Positions 32,704-45,900 of a DNA stretch of 64,000 bases are shown here, in pieces. Under the pieces are notes generated by a model. The model was not told where the DNA came from. It saw only the letters and a list, made by a program, of their open reading frames with translations, and did no database searches. The position numbers were made by a program, and so were the translations under genes. The first letter of the stretch is position 1, and every line of letters starts with the position of its first letter. Origin of the DNA: Paenibacillus cremeus (lineage in GTDB: Bacteria > Bacillota > Bacilli > Paenibacillales > NBRC-103111); contig NZ_VNJI01000011.1 in NCBI RefSeq assembly GCF_007786445.1, positions 100,119-164,118 of the forward strand, written 5' to 3'.

Positions 32704-35700
32704 ATGGCAGATGATTTAAAAATTATTATTCAAGCTAGTCTAGATACATCCACTAAAGCAATTGGTGACTTAAATAATCAGATAAATGAAATAGCTAAAA
32801 AAGTATCAGGTTTAAATTTGAATGTTAAAGTTGACTCGCAGAATTTAAATCAACTAACTAATCAAATTGAAATCATTTCTAAGCAGTTGTCTCAAACAAA
32901 GAAAATTGAGGTGGTAGACAGTTCATCGATTTCTAATGGTCAAAAACTATACGCCACACTTCAAGAAGTAATGGATGAGTATTCAAAATTAGGTAAAGTA
33001 AAAATCACGAATGAAACTCTTAATCCTATTACAAAGGAATTAGAATCATTTTCAATTGCTGTTGAAAACGCAGATAAAAAAATCGAAAAATTAAAATTTG
33101 ATATGTTAAATGTTGCTAATGGTGATAACATTTCAAAAATGTTTACTCCAACAAAATTAAATCAAGTAAATCCTATTGAATCCAATAATAAAGCACTAGA
33201 GAGAATGTTGGATGAAGCCTATAGGATGAACGCTGATTTTGATAAAAAAGCTGAAGCATTAGACAAAATACATTGGCAAGCATTAAGAGATGACCAAGCA
33301 AGAGAAGAAGCATTAGACAAAATGCACTATCTTGCTTTACAAAAAAATCGAGAACTTGATTTAAAAGCTCAGGAGCAGGCGAACAAAGATGCAGAAGCAT
33401 TAGATCGCGCTCATTTTAATGCCATACGTGATAACAATAAACGCATTGAGGATATGGATAAGTTACACTATCTTGCGCTTCAAAAAAACAAAGAATATGA
33501 TACGAAGCAAACTCAGGAACAACAAAAACTTGGAACTAATACAAGTCTAATAAGTTCTGTGAGTGGTAGCACAAATGTAGCTGGATTTAAACAACTCGCC
33601 CAATCAGTTGCAGGGGCAGATGCTGAACTTATAAAAGTTACAACAAGATTAGATAAAACGTTCGGCTCCATTCAAGAAATGAATGTTCGAGTTAAAGAGG
33701 GAGAGAAGTATTGGCGCAACTATACTGTTTCTGTTGTTGAAGCAACCGGAGAAGTGTATAAGTTAGATAGAGGGTTAACTACCGCATCTCAAAACTTAAC
33801 ACTAGGCGATAAACTAAAAGAGATGGCTAAGTCTATTCCGTTATGGTTTGGCGGTATGACACTATTTATGTCAGGAATCCATTTTATTGAGGATTTCGCC
33901 AAGTCTATTTCCGAAATAGATGCTAAGATGGCAGGTTACGTTCAGACTAATGAGGCATACTTTAACTCTGAACAAAAAATAAATGATGAAACACATAAAT
34001 TTATACAAACTACTCATGACCTTGGAGCAGAATTAGATAGTGTTTTAGAATCGGCACGCTTGTATGGTCGTATGTATAAGGACGTTAACGTAGTTCAGGA
34101 ACTCGTAAGGCAATCAACTAAATTATCTACAATTGACCTCGTATCTCTTGGTGATGCAACTAAAGGTATGGAGGCAATTCTTGCTCAGTACCATGTACAA
34201 TTAAATAACGTAAATGACGCACAGGTAATAGGCAATAATTTACTCGATAAATTTTCTAAGGTAGCACATGATAGCGCAATTCCTGCAAAAGACTTATTGG
34301 CTGCTTATGAGCGAATGGGTTCAGTGGCAAACCAAACAGGAGTTAGTGTAGATTTCATGAATGGCTTACTCGCATCAGGTTTTAGAAATACGGCTTTATC
34401 AGGTGAAAATTTGGGTAATATGTGGAAAACTGTGCTTGGTAACATCCATACTGATAAAGCGGTTAGTGAGATTGAGCGTTTAGGTGTGGCAACCAAAGAA
34501 GTTGTTAATGGTACAGAACAATGGAGAAAAGCCGAAGATATCCTACTTGATTTATCTGTTAAGGTCATTGGCAAAAATGAAGACTTAACAAAGTCGTACG
34601 AGGATATTGCAAGAGGGGTATATCAGTACCAGAAGTTAGCAGCTTCCCTCGATCTTGGCTCTATTGTTCAAGGTCAAGCGGCGAGTATAAATAGTGTTGG
34701 TAGTACATCGCAGTATTTAGTAACTCAAATGGATACTATCGAAAGAAAATCTAAGCAAGTTCGAGCAACTATGCTTGAACTATTTAATACTGCTGGAGAT
34801 GACGGTCTTAGAAACTCAATAAAAAGTATACTTGATGTTGTTGATCAATTTTTAATTGGGCTTTCAAAAGTTCCGTCAGGAGTCTATGAAATAATTGGGG
34901 TTTTGGGTGGTCTTGGAACTGCTTACCTTGCGTTAAAAAACCCTGTATCTTCTTTAATTACCGCAATTGGTGTGTTGACTACTTCAAACGTAACAAATAC
35001 TACTACTACAACGGCACAAACAGTTGCAACCGAAGCATCAACTGTTGCAACTACTGCCAAAACCGTTGCTACTGAAGGTGCAACAGTAGCTGTGAATACA
35101 ATGACAGCGGCAGAAGCTAGATCGGCTGTTACATTAGCTGCTGCGACAGCAGGTGCATCCATCTTGGTTGGAGTACTGGCTGCTTACGTCATGAATGCAG
35201 GGGAAGCAACAAAAGCCGAGAAAAATTTGAATGATGAGCGAGATAAATCTATTTCTGCACAAGAACAGCAATACATGCAAGCAGAAAAACAGATTCAAGT
35301 TATTCCACAATGGGTTAATCTCCATAATGAATTAACTAAAGCGTTGGAAAGTGGTACATTATCTGCTGAAGGTCAAACAAAGGCTAAAAATGATTTAGAT
35401 AAAGTATCAAAAGCACTTGCTGATACAATTGGTCAAGAAGGATTTGCTCAATTACAAGCAGCACAATTTACTGATCAGGCTACGCAACAAATTATCCAAT
35501 CATTAATTAAGCGTAAGGCAGCATTAAAACAATCTATGCTTGATACTTTAAATGAAGATTCCTCAAGTTTAAGTGATAGAGAATTGTCTGCTTTACAAAA
35601 AAGAAATGAAGCAAATAGAGAACTCGATAAATTAAATGGACAATCCGATGATGCTCCCTTTGGTGACTTGGCTGGTACAGGTGCTCTTAATGCAATTAAT

Positions 35701-38700
35701 AGAAAGAAAAATATTGACAAATTTAAAAAGCAACAAGAAGAGGCAAACAAAGAATTAGATGATATTAAACGCAAAAATCAAGAAATCGAAGATAAAAAAA
35801 TAACTGTAACAGCAGACTTAATTAATTTAAATAATTTAAATGGAGAAAGCGGAAAGACACAGGGAGAAACGACCAAGGACATCAAAGCGAATTTCGATAA
35901 TCAAATGGCAGACTTCCGTCATTTGGTGAACATGAAGGCTCAAGGTTATACGGATGCAGTACAACAACTTGATAAACTAAATCAAATACGTGATCAATTT
36001 GCCGACAAACTTTCGGATAAAGACCTTTATGGAATCGATGAAGAAATTCAACGTGCTAAGGATGGCATTGGTTTAAAAGCAAAAGGTTATCCAGCAGGTT
36101 CTTCATCGGTTACTGCACCATCAATCCCAACTGTTGAAGACGTGTCCCTACAAAAAGAATCACTTCAACTTGCCAAATCAGCATATGAGGTTACGAAACA
36201 AAATATCGATTTACTTGATAAAAAAGCAAAAAATTATGAGAAGGAAAAGAATTATTCTGATGCAATTAAGACAACAAACGACCTGCTTATTGCACAGAAA
36301 CAAGCCCTTGTTGACTTGGATACAGCTAAGAATAACGTATCGAAAGATGCAGATTCAATAAGAAACGATCCTCGCTTCTCTTCTTTAGGTAATAAGTTTA
36401 GTCAAGATGGTAAATCGTTTGATGCTTGGTTTGACTCCCAAGGCAATGCCTCAAAAGAGTATCTGGATTACATACAAAAACTTCAAACTGAGCAATATAA
36501 CCTGCTGAATGGTAAAGATAAATTATCTAAATCAGAAGAAAAAGAAAACAAACAGTTAGCCGAGCAAATAAAAACTGCAAAGCAAGTTTTTGACGCTCTT
36601 CAGGTTCAGAAAAAAGGTTATGTTGAGTTAACAAAAGAGCAAGATGCTTTGAGGGAATCCACAAACGCAACAAACATTTCCTTGGAGCAGTTAGCATTTG
36701 ATAACTCTAAAAATTGGATTACTGAACAAAAAACTTTAGGCTTGCTTCCACTTCAAGATGAAGAGGCAGCTTGGAAACGTGTCGCAGAAGCTCATCAAGA
36801 TAACGCTAAAATGCGTATAGAGGCCGAGAAAGAAATCAAACGTGTCCATGATGAAACTGTTAAAGCGGAACTTGCCGATATTGACAAACAAATCCAAGCC
36901 TCTAAAGATTTGGATGGAGTATATGATAAAACTTCTTCCAGTTACAGAGACCATTTAACAGATGAAATCAATCTTATCAAACAAAAAAATGATGTTCTCA
37001 ACAATGAAACTGAACAAATCTTAAAGAGTAATACTTTAACCGATCTACAAATAGCACAACTTGCAAATTACAACAAAATCTTAGCGGATAACCAAAAAGC
37101 AATCCACGAAGATGAATCTAAAAAGATGCAAAGTGTCATTGATGAGCAGAATACTCATCTTAAAAACCTTGACGCTCAAATCCAAGCATCCGATACTCGT
37201 CTTAAAATGTACGAAGAAGGTTCTAAGAATAATAAGCAACTCGATGTACAGAAATACGATCAAGAATTACTTAATAACATCGATATCATTAAACAACGTA
37301 TCGCAGCAGAAAAGCAACATGAGCAAACAATCCGTGACCAAATGACTACAGTTGGTTTAACTGAATCAGAATGGAAAAGTCTTAATGATCAATTGAGAAC
37401 ATCTATTGATACTCAGATAAAGCTGACTCAATCTATCCAAGATGCTAACGATAAATTAAAAACTCAGTTGAACAATGTTGCCGACCAAGTTATTGCGGTA
37501 TATAAAAAGTTTTATGACACTCAAAAGAAACTATCTACGGATTCAATCACAGCAGAGAAAAAAGCACTTGACGATCAGCATCAAGACTTAGTTAAAAATC
37601 TTGACACAGAAATTAAAAAGTATGAAGAACGTTATAAAGCTCAAGTTAGACAGATTGATGAAGTTACCGCTACTGAGGATTACAATCAACAGTTAAAGAA
37701 ACTTCAAGATGAAGCAGCGACATACACCAAGCAACTCAACGCGATGCAAATGGATGATAGCACTGATGCAAAAGCAAAACGTGTAGAATTGCAAACCCAA
37801 TTAGCGACTAAAACGGATGAGATTAACAAGCTAACTCGTGATAGAGAAAAAACGTTACGTAAACAAAGTTTACAAGATGAACTTGATGCGAAGAAGCAGG
37901 AGTTAACGGCACAAAAGGATTCAAGCACATTTGCTATTGATCAATTGAATCAGCAATACCAACAAACTCACCAATATCAGCAGATGACTTATCAAGATGC
38001 TGTAGACTATCTTGATAAACAAAAAACTGCATCTGAACAATATTATAGTGACTTAGTTAACAATGAAGAAAAGTTTACCCAAATCCGTAACCAAATTCTT
38101 CAAGGTAATTTTGCACAGGTTCAGAGTGACTTTGCTCAATTTAGTAGTTTTCTACAATCCAATTCGCAAGCTATTGGTCAGAATATTTCCAGTAGCATAT
38201 TAAGTACGATGAATTCATTAACTACAACAATGAATACTATCTCGATGGTAATGGGGAATAACTTATCAATATTACAATCCAAACTTGGTGCTGTTGGAAC
38301 TGGTGTCACAAGTCAAGTTACTACCGCTGTCGAAGGTCTACTCACTAAACTTAAAGAACTTGACCAATTGAAATTCACTGGATTAACTAATTCATTGTCT
38401 CAAGTTGACCAAAAGTTTAAAGATATGATGATTAGTGCAATGCAAGCCAATGCTGCTGCTTATAACATGACTAGTGACGCAAATCAGCAAAAATCATTGC
38501 ACGATAAGAACGTTGCATTGGGCAGTATCCTTGGACTCACTTATGATCCAAGTGGTGTGTGGAAAGATGCCCAAGGAAATATTGTGGTTAATGCGATGAA
38601 TGGCAATACAACGCCACCTTACATACCACCCACGCCTACTTACAATCCTACACCATCCTACAATAGTGGCGGTGGTTCTTATAGCGAGAATGTAGGTGGA

Positions 38701-39123
38701 ACAACTTATACTTCTGATCGTCCCACTATTTATAATGGTGGTGGCGAAGGTTCTCCAATGGGTTGGATTGGGGACACGCCTATTTACCATACAGGAGGCG
38801 AAGTTGGTAAACCTGCATTAGCCCCTGATGAAATGCCAGCGATTCTTAAACTTGGCGAATATGTTTATACGGAAGCAATGCAATCGAAACTAAGAGAAAT
38901 CATTTCAAGACCAATAAACTTTCTGAGTAAAATTGCAAATAGTCTACCAAGTATGTCTATGCCTAATTTAGCAACAGCATCTCCTTCTGCTGGTGGAAAC
39001 AAGACATTTAATATGAGTGTTAACATTGGGACGGTCACAGGAGATAAAAAAGGTGTAGATTTCTTCATGAATGAAGTGAGGAAAGAAGTAAATAAACTTG
39101 GTGGAGATTTTGATTTTGTGTAA
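32704..39123 (+). CDS. tail tape measure protein
   Basis: 2139 residues from ATG 32704 (AAGGAGTG nine bases before; the GTG at 32692 is inside the site). Long coiled-coil, Lys/Gln/Asp-rich, with hydrophobic segments near 376-398, 725-755 and 800-825 that match the membrane-inserting part of tape measures. Residues about 180-265 hold repeats of EALDKxHxxAL type. A Pro/Thr/Ser/Gly region (about 1980-2030) and a HTGGEVG ... DEMPAILKLGEYV motif end the protein, as in many siphophage tape measures. The length predicts a tail of roughly 300 nm using the usual 0.15 nm per residue. No peptidase or transglycosylase domain seen, unlike SPbeta YomI. Confidence 0.92.
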   Translation: MADDLKIIIQASLDTSTKAIGDLNNQINEIAKKVSGLNLNVKVDSQNLNQLTNQIEIISKQLSQTKKIEVVDSSSISNGQKLYATLQEVMDEYSKLGKVKITNETLNPITKELESFSIAVENADKKIEKLKFDMLNVANGDNISKMFTPTKLNQVNPIESNNKALERMLDEAYRMNADFDKKAEALDKIHWQALRDDQAREEALDKMHYLALQKNRELDLKAQEQANKDAEALDRAHFNAIRDNNKRIEDMDKLHYLALQKNKEYDTKQTQEQQKLGTNTSLISSVSGSTNVAGFKQLAQSVAGADAELIKVTTRLDKTFGSIQEMNVRVKEGEKYWRNYTVSVVEATGEVYKLDRGLTTASQNLTLGDKLKEMAKSIPLWFGGMTLFMSGIHFIEDFAKSISEIDAKMAGYVQTNEAYFNSEQKINDETHKFIQTTHDLGAELDSVLESARLYGRMYKDVNVVQELVRQSTKLSTIDLVSLGDATKGMEAILAQYHVQLNNVNDAQVIGNNLLDKFSKVAHDSAIPAKDLLAAYERMGSVANQTGVSVDFMNGLLASGFRNTALSGENLGNMWKTVLGNIHTDKAVSEIERLGVATKEVVNGTEQWRKAEDILLDLSVKVIGKNEDLTKSYEDIARGVYQYQKLAASLDLGSIVQGQAASINSVGSTSQYLVTQMDTIERKSKQVRATMLELFNTAGDDGLRNSIKSILDVVDQFLIGLSKVPSGVYEIIGVLGGLGTAYLALKNPVSSLITAIGVLTTSNVTNTTTTTAQTVATEASTVATTAKTVATEGATVAVNTMTAAEARSAVTLAAATAGASILVGVLAAYVMNAGEATKAEKNLNDERDKSISAQEQQYMQAEKQIQVIPQWVNLHNELTKALESGTLSAEGQTKAKNDLDKVSKALADTIGQEGFAQLQAAQFTDQATQQIIQSLIKRKAALKQSMLDTLNEDSSSLSDRELSALQKRNEANRELDKLNGQSDDAPFGDLAGTGALNAINRKKNIDKFKKQQEEANKELDDIKRKNQEIEDKKITVTADLINLNNLNGESGKTQGETTKDIKANFDNQMADFRHLVNMKAQGYTDAVQQLDKLNQIRDQFADKLSDKDLYGIDEEIQRAKDGIGLKAKGYPAGSSSVTAPSIPTVEDVSLQKESLQLAKSAYEVTKQNIDLLDKKAKNYEKEKNYSDAIKTTNDLLIAQKQALVDLDTAKNNVSKDADSIRNDPRFSSLGNKFSQDGKSFDAWFDSQGNASKEYLDYIQKLQTEQYNLLNGKDKLSKSEEKENKQLAEQIKTAKQVFDALQVQKKGYVELTKEQDALRESTNATNISLEQLAFDNSKNWITEQKTLGLLPLQDEEAAWKRVAEAHQDNAKMRIEAEKEIKRVHDETVKAELADIDKQIQASKDLDGVYDKTSSSYRDHLTDEINLIKQKNDVLNNETEQILKSNTLTDLQIAQLANYNKILADNQKAIHEDESKKMQSVIDEQNTHLKNLDAQIQASDTRLKMYEEGSKNNKQLDVQKYDQELLNNIDIIKQRIAAEKQHEQTIRDQMTTVGLTESEWKSLNDQLRTSIDTQIKLTQSIQDANDKLKTQLNNVADQVIAVYKKFYDTQKKLSTDSITAEKKALDDQHQDLVKNLDTEIKKYEERYKAQVRQIDEVTATEDYNQQLKKLQDEAATYTKQLNAMQMDDSTDAKAKRVELQTQLATKTDEINKLTRDREKTLRKQSLQDELDAKKQELTAQKDSSTFAIDQLNQQYQQTHQYQQMTYQDAVDYLDKQKTASEQYYSDLVNNEEKFTQIRNQILQGNFAQVQSDFAQFSSFLQSNSQAIGQNISSSILSTMNSLTTTMNTISMVMGNNLSILQSKLGAVGTGVTSQVTTAVEGLLTKLKELDQLKFTGLTNSLSQVDQKFKDMMISAMQANAAAYNMTSDANQQKSLHDKNVALGSILGLTYDPSGVWKDAQGNIVVNAMNGNTTPPYIPPTPTYNPTPSYNSGGGSYSENVGGTTYTSDRPTIYNGGGEGSPMGWIGDTPIYHTGGEVGKPALAPDEMPAILKLGEYVYTEAMQSKLREIISRPINFLSKIANSLPSMSMPNLATASPSAGGNKTFNMSVNIGTVTGDKKGVDFFMNEVRKEVNKLGGDFDFV

Positions 39124-39134
39124 GAAAAATGTGA

Positions 39135-39165
39135 GGGAGCAGTTTATCTGCTTCCTTTTTCTTTT
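39135..39165 (+). terminator. intrinsic terminator after the tape measure gene
   Basis: GGGAGCAG/CTGCTTCC (one wobble), TTTAT loop, T5-C-T4 tail. The next ribosome site begins about seven bases later. Confidence 0.85.
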
Positions 39166-39188
39166 GTTCAAAAGAGAGGTGAATATTT

Positions 39189-39959
39189 TTGACAATTAAA
39201 TCAAGCCTTTATTTTATGTTTAATGGGATCAATTCTCAGGACATGGGGATTCTGAATGTTAATGTTTCTCAAGGAATGTATGAAGAACCATTCTTGGCAT
39301 CTCGAACAATTCATGAAGTGAAAATTCGAGGAAACGATAAGCCTTATTATCAATATACGGAACTTTCACCTATTGAATTTAGCGTATCATTTGCTCTACA
39401 GGATAGTTTTGACCAAACTAAATTAAGACAAATTGCTCGTTGGCTAAATGTATCTTATTTCTGTCCTCTCGTCTTTAGCGATGATCCAGATAAGATTTAC
39501 TTTGCAATGCCTGTGAATGATTCGAGTCTAATTCACACAGGAACAAATGGATATATCAATCTAAAATTTAGGACGAACGCGCCTTATGCCTATAGTCCAT
39601 CCTACACGCAAACTTACGATTTCTCATCCAATGTCGCAGGTGGAACGCTATTTCAATTTACCAACAATGGTGATTTATCAGTATTCCCTAAACTATATAT
39701 CCAAAAGGTTGGTGATGGGGATATTTCAATCTTCAATTACAGCAACGGTGGGATTGAATTTAAGTTTACTGGACTTTTGAATGGTGAGAATCTATTCGTG
39801 GATTCTACTCGTCAGTATATTTCAACCGATCAAAATAACTTATATAGATATAGCAATTTTAATAATAACTGGCTTGAACTACTTTATGGAGTAAACAATT
39901 TAAATGTTGTAGGCAACTGCAAATTGAAATTTGTATGGGAGTATCGCATTTTACAGTGA
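39189..39959 (+). CDS. distal tail protein (Dit)
   Basis: 256 residues, TTG start after AGAGAGGTG. The start SSLYFMFNGINSQDMGI and the following VSQGMYEEPF ... RTIHEVKIRG pattern are typical of siphovirus Dit proteins, with a beta-rich N-terminal ring domain and a C-terminal galectin-like domain. It forms the hexamer between tail tube and Tal/baseplate. The order tape measure - Dit - Tal is classical (YomH-like by position). Confidence 0.85.
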   Translation: MTIKSSLYFMFNGINSQDMGILNVNVSQGMYEEPFLASRTIHEVKIRGNDKPYYQYTELSPIEFSVSFALQDSFDQTKLRQIARWLNVSYFCPLVFSDDPDKIYFAMPVNDSSLIHTGTNGYINLKFRTNAPYAYSPSYTQTYDFSSNVAGGTLFQFTNNGDLSVFPKLYIQKVGDGDISIFNYSNGGIEFKFTGLLNGENLFVDSTRQYISTDQNNLYRYSNFNNNWLELLYGVNNLNVVGNCKLKFVWEYRILQ

Positions 39960-39998
39960 TACGACAGATTAACAATATTCTAATAGGGAGGGAATTAA

Positions 39999-42900
39999 AT
40001 GGCGTTACTTGATACAATTGATTTATCTCAAAAAGTTCGCAATCTCGATATCTTCCTTGCAAGACCTGATATGACAATTGTGGGGATTTTAAAAGAGGCT
40101 TACAATAAAGATTTACATCTACAATTAAATTCTATACACGAGTTAAAGTTTGAGATGCCAGTTTATCTTGAAATTGATCATCAATTACAACTGAATCCAA
40201 ATGCACAAACAATCAGAGAAGGACATCTGCTCAAAGCGGTTGTAGGAACTGATTATCGGTGGTTTATCATTACCAAGATAACAAAAGTGATGGATCAAGA
40301 TAAAGATATATACCAAATTGATGCTTTTTCTCTTGGATATGAATTAAAGAGAAAAAGAATACATAAATACAAGGTGGATTCCGTATCTTGTTCTCAAGCA
40401 ATTTCTGATATAGTCGCAGGTACTAATTGGAACGTGGGAAGTATTGAGAGTAGCATATCCGCAAAAGTACGTTCATTTGATATGGTTGGTAGAACTGGAT
40501 TAGATGCAATCTTAGAAGTTGCTGCTGCGTTTGATGTTTTAATGGTGTTAGATGAAATTAATCGCTTAGTCAATTTAGTTGCAGCGGAGAACATTGGAAC
40601 AGATAAAGGATTGAGATTCACTCTAGGCCATTATTTGCGTGGTGTAAATTATGAAATTAATATGGATGATATGTGTACTCGCTTGAAGGTATACGGTAAA
40701 AACGACATCTCCATTCAGGATCAAAATCCGAACGGTCAATCTTACATCGAGGACTACAGCCGTTTCCTCTCTCCGTTCGCTCGTGATGCACAAAAAAATG
40801 TAATCACTCACTCAGATTACATGTCTGATTCTTTAGCAAATGCAATCTTGGACTACAATGATTTGATCACTTTAAATAAGACTACATATAGCAACTATCT
40901 AGCTTCTCTAGCAACTTATCAAAGTACATTAACAACACAGCAGAATGACATGTTTAATCTAACTGTTCAAAAAACTCAGGTACTTGATACGTTGGCACTT
41001 CTACAGGATGCTAAAAATGTTGCTAGTTATACTAATACTTACAATGGTTCTACTTTAACATATACAACACCATTGAATAATTTTTACAGTTACGCTATAT
41101 TGTGTAAAGTTTCAAGTGCGACTAATTTAACTGTTAAACTTGATAATGTTACAAAAACAATAACAGCAAACACTTGGACGGTACTTGGTAAATTAGGTAA
41201 TGGTGCAACAACAACTTCTGTTCAGTTTAGCGGAACAGCTACTAATGTAACGGTTAACATTGTTGTTGTGAGCATTCTTAACTCTGAATACACGGCTACT
41301 GGTAATGAATCGGCAATCATTACGAAATATTGCTTAGACTATACTCAGAATCTGATTAACCTGAAACAAGTAGATATTAATACTACTAATAATAACATCA
41401 CAACTGTTAACAATAATATTGCGACTTTAAGAAATACTTTATCCTATGCAAATAACTTTACTTCTGCTCAATTAACAGAATTACAATCATTCGTTATTGA
41501 AAAGGAACTTGTAGAATCTAATTATTCTGATTCTAAATCTCTATACGACTATGCTACATCTAAAATATTAGAGATTAATGTTCCACAGTTGATTGTTAAA
41601 ATTGATATCGTAAACTTCTTGCAGTGTATAGAAGAACAATGGAATTGGGATAAACTTGTGTTAGGCGATTTAGTTACAATTCTATATGAGCCAATGAACA
41701 TTGACATTAATGCGAAAATATCTGAAATTCAATATAACTTTGAATCAGGCGAGATTCAGTTAACAATTTCAAACGCAAAAATAGCAAGACATACTAGACA
41801 TAAATACATTAAATATATTTACAATACTGCAAATAACGTAATGGAGTTGAATAACAAACGTTACAATTGGGATTTAATTGGTCAAAACTTTGACAGTAGA
41901 AATGATCGTAAATCAACTGTTCCTGCTGATCCAGTTGTGGCTAGTGATGGTACAGCAATTACATCGATATTAAACGATGATGGTTCTGCTGATATTCATT
42001 TTAATTGGAGCTATACGGCATATAATGCAGCAACACCTAACGGAGACCAATATGACATTGATGGATTTATTGTTTATGTTCGCTCACTTGGAATAAATGA
42101 AAATTATACATTCGGCTCCAATCTTGCAAGTGAAAAGACATATACCTATCAAGCAGATAAACGTTCTGCTATTGTAACTGGCTTAGTTCCGAACCGATAT
42201 TACACGTTTGGAGTTCAAGCATATCGTCATGTTGATCCTGATATTAATTCTAATGGAATTTTAACATCCAATGTGATCAAGTCTACAGCGGTAAACCAAG
42301 ACCCATATCAACCTTCGGGAACCGTAAATGTTAACGGAAATTTAACAGGTACTAATGCACAGGTAAATGGAACACCTGTTGCCAGTATTACAACGGCTAC
42401 ATCTAATTTTGGAAATCGGAATAATCGAAATTCGACTACTCCTACAACTCCAACTATTGCTAATGATGCTACAGCAATTTCTATTCAGACAAATGATGAT
42501 GGTTCAGTTGACATTACATTTGATTGGAATTACACAAACGGTACAGGTAATACCAATCCAGCAACTATTGATGGATTTTACGTTTATACTTATTCGTCAA
42601 GTTCTTCGTCTGCTTATACAATTGGTACGTCTTCGTCGTTGGAACATGTACTTGTTGTGAAGTACGACCAAAGATCAGTTACACTTTATGGGGTTTCACC
42701 AACAAAATATTACACATTTGGGGTAAGAGCGTATAGAGTGGTTGATGCTGATATTAATCCAAATGGTGTATTGGTCAGTGCGATTGTACAGCCATCTTAT
42801 GCTTCGTATAATCCATTTAAGCCAAGTTCAGTTGTCAATATCAATGGTAATGTTACTGGCACTAATGCACAAATCAATGGTACTGCCGCATCTACTGTTG

Positions 42901-45900
42901 TAACAAATGCAGGAAACGGTAATATTGCTTACAGTGGCACATCAAACACAATCAGAAATAGTAACCCAATTGTAAATTTGCCAACTGTTACAGGGACTCC
43001 ATTTAGTATTTTTAATAATCCAGATGGTTCGGCAGATATTACAGTTACTTGGGCATATACAGAAAGTAGTACTTCACCTATAAATGGTTTTGGGATTATA
43101 GTTTATAGTAGCGGGAGTTCTACTGCTCATACTCCTTCAATAACTGATACTGTATATTATGTTGATAAAGCTTCAACGACATTTACACTTTATGGTATCA
43201 ATCCGACGAATTACTTTACATTCGGATTGTTCGCATATCGAAGTGTCGATACATCTGTTACCTCATCAGGAATCATTAGATCAAACTTTACAACAGTTAA
43301 TCCTTCAGGGAACCCATTGCAAATTTCAACTGGTGTTACTGTGACAGCATCCATTAGTGGCATTAGTACAATTAATGGTGTTTCAGCGTCTACAGTTACA
43401 ACTAACGCTGGAAATGGTAATACCGCATATAGTCAAACATCAAACACTATTAGAAATAGTAATGCTATAACCAATGTTCCAGTAGCGGGGACTACTCCTA
43501 TTAGTGTTACAACAAATCCTGATTCAAGCGTTGATATCACAATAAATTGGACTTATACAGAATCAAGTACAAGCCCTATAAATGGTTTTGGGATTGCTGT
43601 ATATGCTAATACTTCTTCAACAACACATACACCTAGTTTAAGCGATACTATTTACTATGCAGATAAATCCACAACAAATTTCACTATCTATGGAGCGAAT
43701 CCAACAACTTATTATACATTTGGTATTTTTGCATATCGAATTGTTGATACATCAATAAATAGTGGTGGAATAATAAGATCGACTATTACGATTATCAATT
43801 CCGGTGGAACTGCTTATCAACCAGCCACTAGCGCAAACTTTACAGGTAGTGTAAATGGAGTAGGGGCATCGGTTGTAAGTAACGCTACAACCAATTTCAA
43901 CAATCGTAATGATCGTATGGCTGATATTCCTGCTACAGCAACAGGTTTAACATTAGCAAACAATTTAAACACAGATGGTTCTGCTGACATTGTATTTTCA
44001 TGGGCATTTAGTGGTACTGATAACGCTCATAATATTGATGGTTTTCAGGTGTATGTATATTCTTCAACTACAAATGCAACATATACAATTGGAACATCTC
44101 CATCTTTAGAGAGAATTTATCATTTACCACCTAATCAAACATCGTTTGTTTTGTATGGGGTAACTCCAGACAGATACTATACTTTTGGTGTTCGTGCGGT
44201 TAGAATGGTCGATCATGATATTTGGTCATCGGTTGCAGTTGCGAATCAAATAACAGGTGATGGAATTGTTGGTGCAATAGCTACCGCTACGCCCAATCCA
44301 TATCAACCTTCGACAACTCCAAACTTCACTGGTAATGTAGGAGGTACTAGTGCTGGAACGATTAGTACAGCAACAACCAATTTTAACAGTAGAAATGACA
44401 GGTTATCAGATATCCCTGCGATTCCAACTGGATTAACAGTCAATAGTGTATTAAATGCGAACGGTTCTGCTGATCTTGCCTTCTCATGGACGTTTAGCGG
44501 TTCAGATAATCAGCATAACATCGATGGATTTATGGTTAGTATCTATACTCAATCATCCAATATCGCCTACACATTCGGAACAAGCGTAAGTGCAGAAAAG
44601 ACGATAACTCTTGATTCAAGTAAAACATCCTATATCTTACATGGGGTGTCTCCAAGTTCATATTATACATTTGGGGTAAGAGCGTTTCGCGTAGTTGACC
44701 ATGATGTATGGAATACGGTAGCAGCACAATACCAAAAAACAGGTGACATGATAGTTGGTTCTATTGCTACATATTCCCCTAACCCTTATCAACCTTCGTC
44801 AAGTCCGAATTATACAGGTAATATTAATGGGACAAGTGCTTCAACAATTGCTTATAATTCAACTACAAGCAATATCAACCTGTTACAAAATGGAGGGTCA
44901 GAGATTTGTACTGGTCGATTTGGAGCAAATATCCCTGATGGATGGTTAACTTGGCAACCAAGTACATTATGTACCTTCACACGCAGAGTAAATGATTCAT
45001 CTTGGACGATATCTGGAAATTCGTCATTTGAAATAAATTATTCGGGTACTGCTACTACAAATACCAATGGTGCTTATTTCCAAGATTATACCAGAGTTAG
45101 TGCAGGAGAAACATATACTCTTTCTGCATTGTTAGAAGCACACAGATGTAGTGGCTGGATTAGATTTGAGTACTATGATTCTTCAAATACCATGATTGGT
45201 TCTGATAATAGTACATCGATTACAAATATTAGTACGCCAACCACAATGACACTAACTAAAACGTTGCCAACAAATTGTACAAAACTAAGATGTTTATTAT
45301 GGAAAGATGTACAAATGGCAAGCCAAACAAGTAGTTATCTCTTTGCTGATACCGTAAAACTTGAAAAAGGAAGTTTTGCTACTCCATATGTTGAAATTGG
45401 AAATTCTGACGCAATTAACAATGCTACGAAAACTTCGTCAACAGTTATAATTGCTGATGGTTCTACAACTTTAAATCCATTGAGGGCAGACTATGTAGTT
45501 CCAGCAGGAGCAACCAATGCACAGGATACAATTAATACCGCTATTAATGCATTGCCTGCGAGTGGTGGAAAAATCGTACTACTTGAAGGAACATATAATG
45601 TTAATGGCGCAATTAATTTAAAAAGCAATGTTTCACTTGAGGGGCAAGGTACTGGAACGGTAATTAAAAGGCCAACTGGAGTTACGCCAGTCTTTTATTG
45701 TATTAGCGCCATCGGTTGTTCGAATATCTCTCTAGAATCTTTCTGTGTAGATGGAAGCAATTACGCTATTTCAAACGGTGGGAATAACGGTGCGGTCTAT
45801 TGCGGAAGCTCTACGAGTGGAATTAAGATCAACAATCTAACCGTACAAAACTGGAAGAACTCGGGCGTTGGATTTACCGGAGTTTATGGAATTCGAGTGC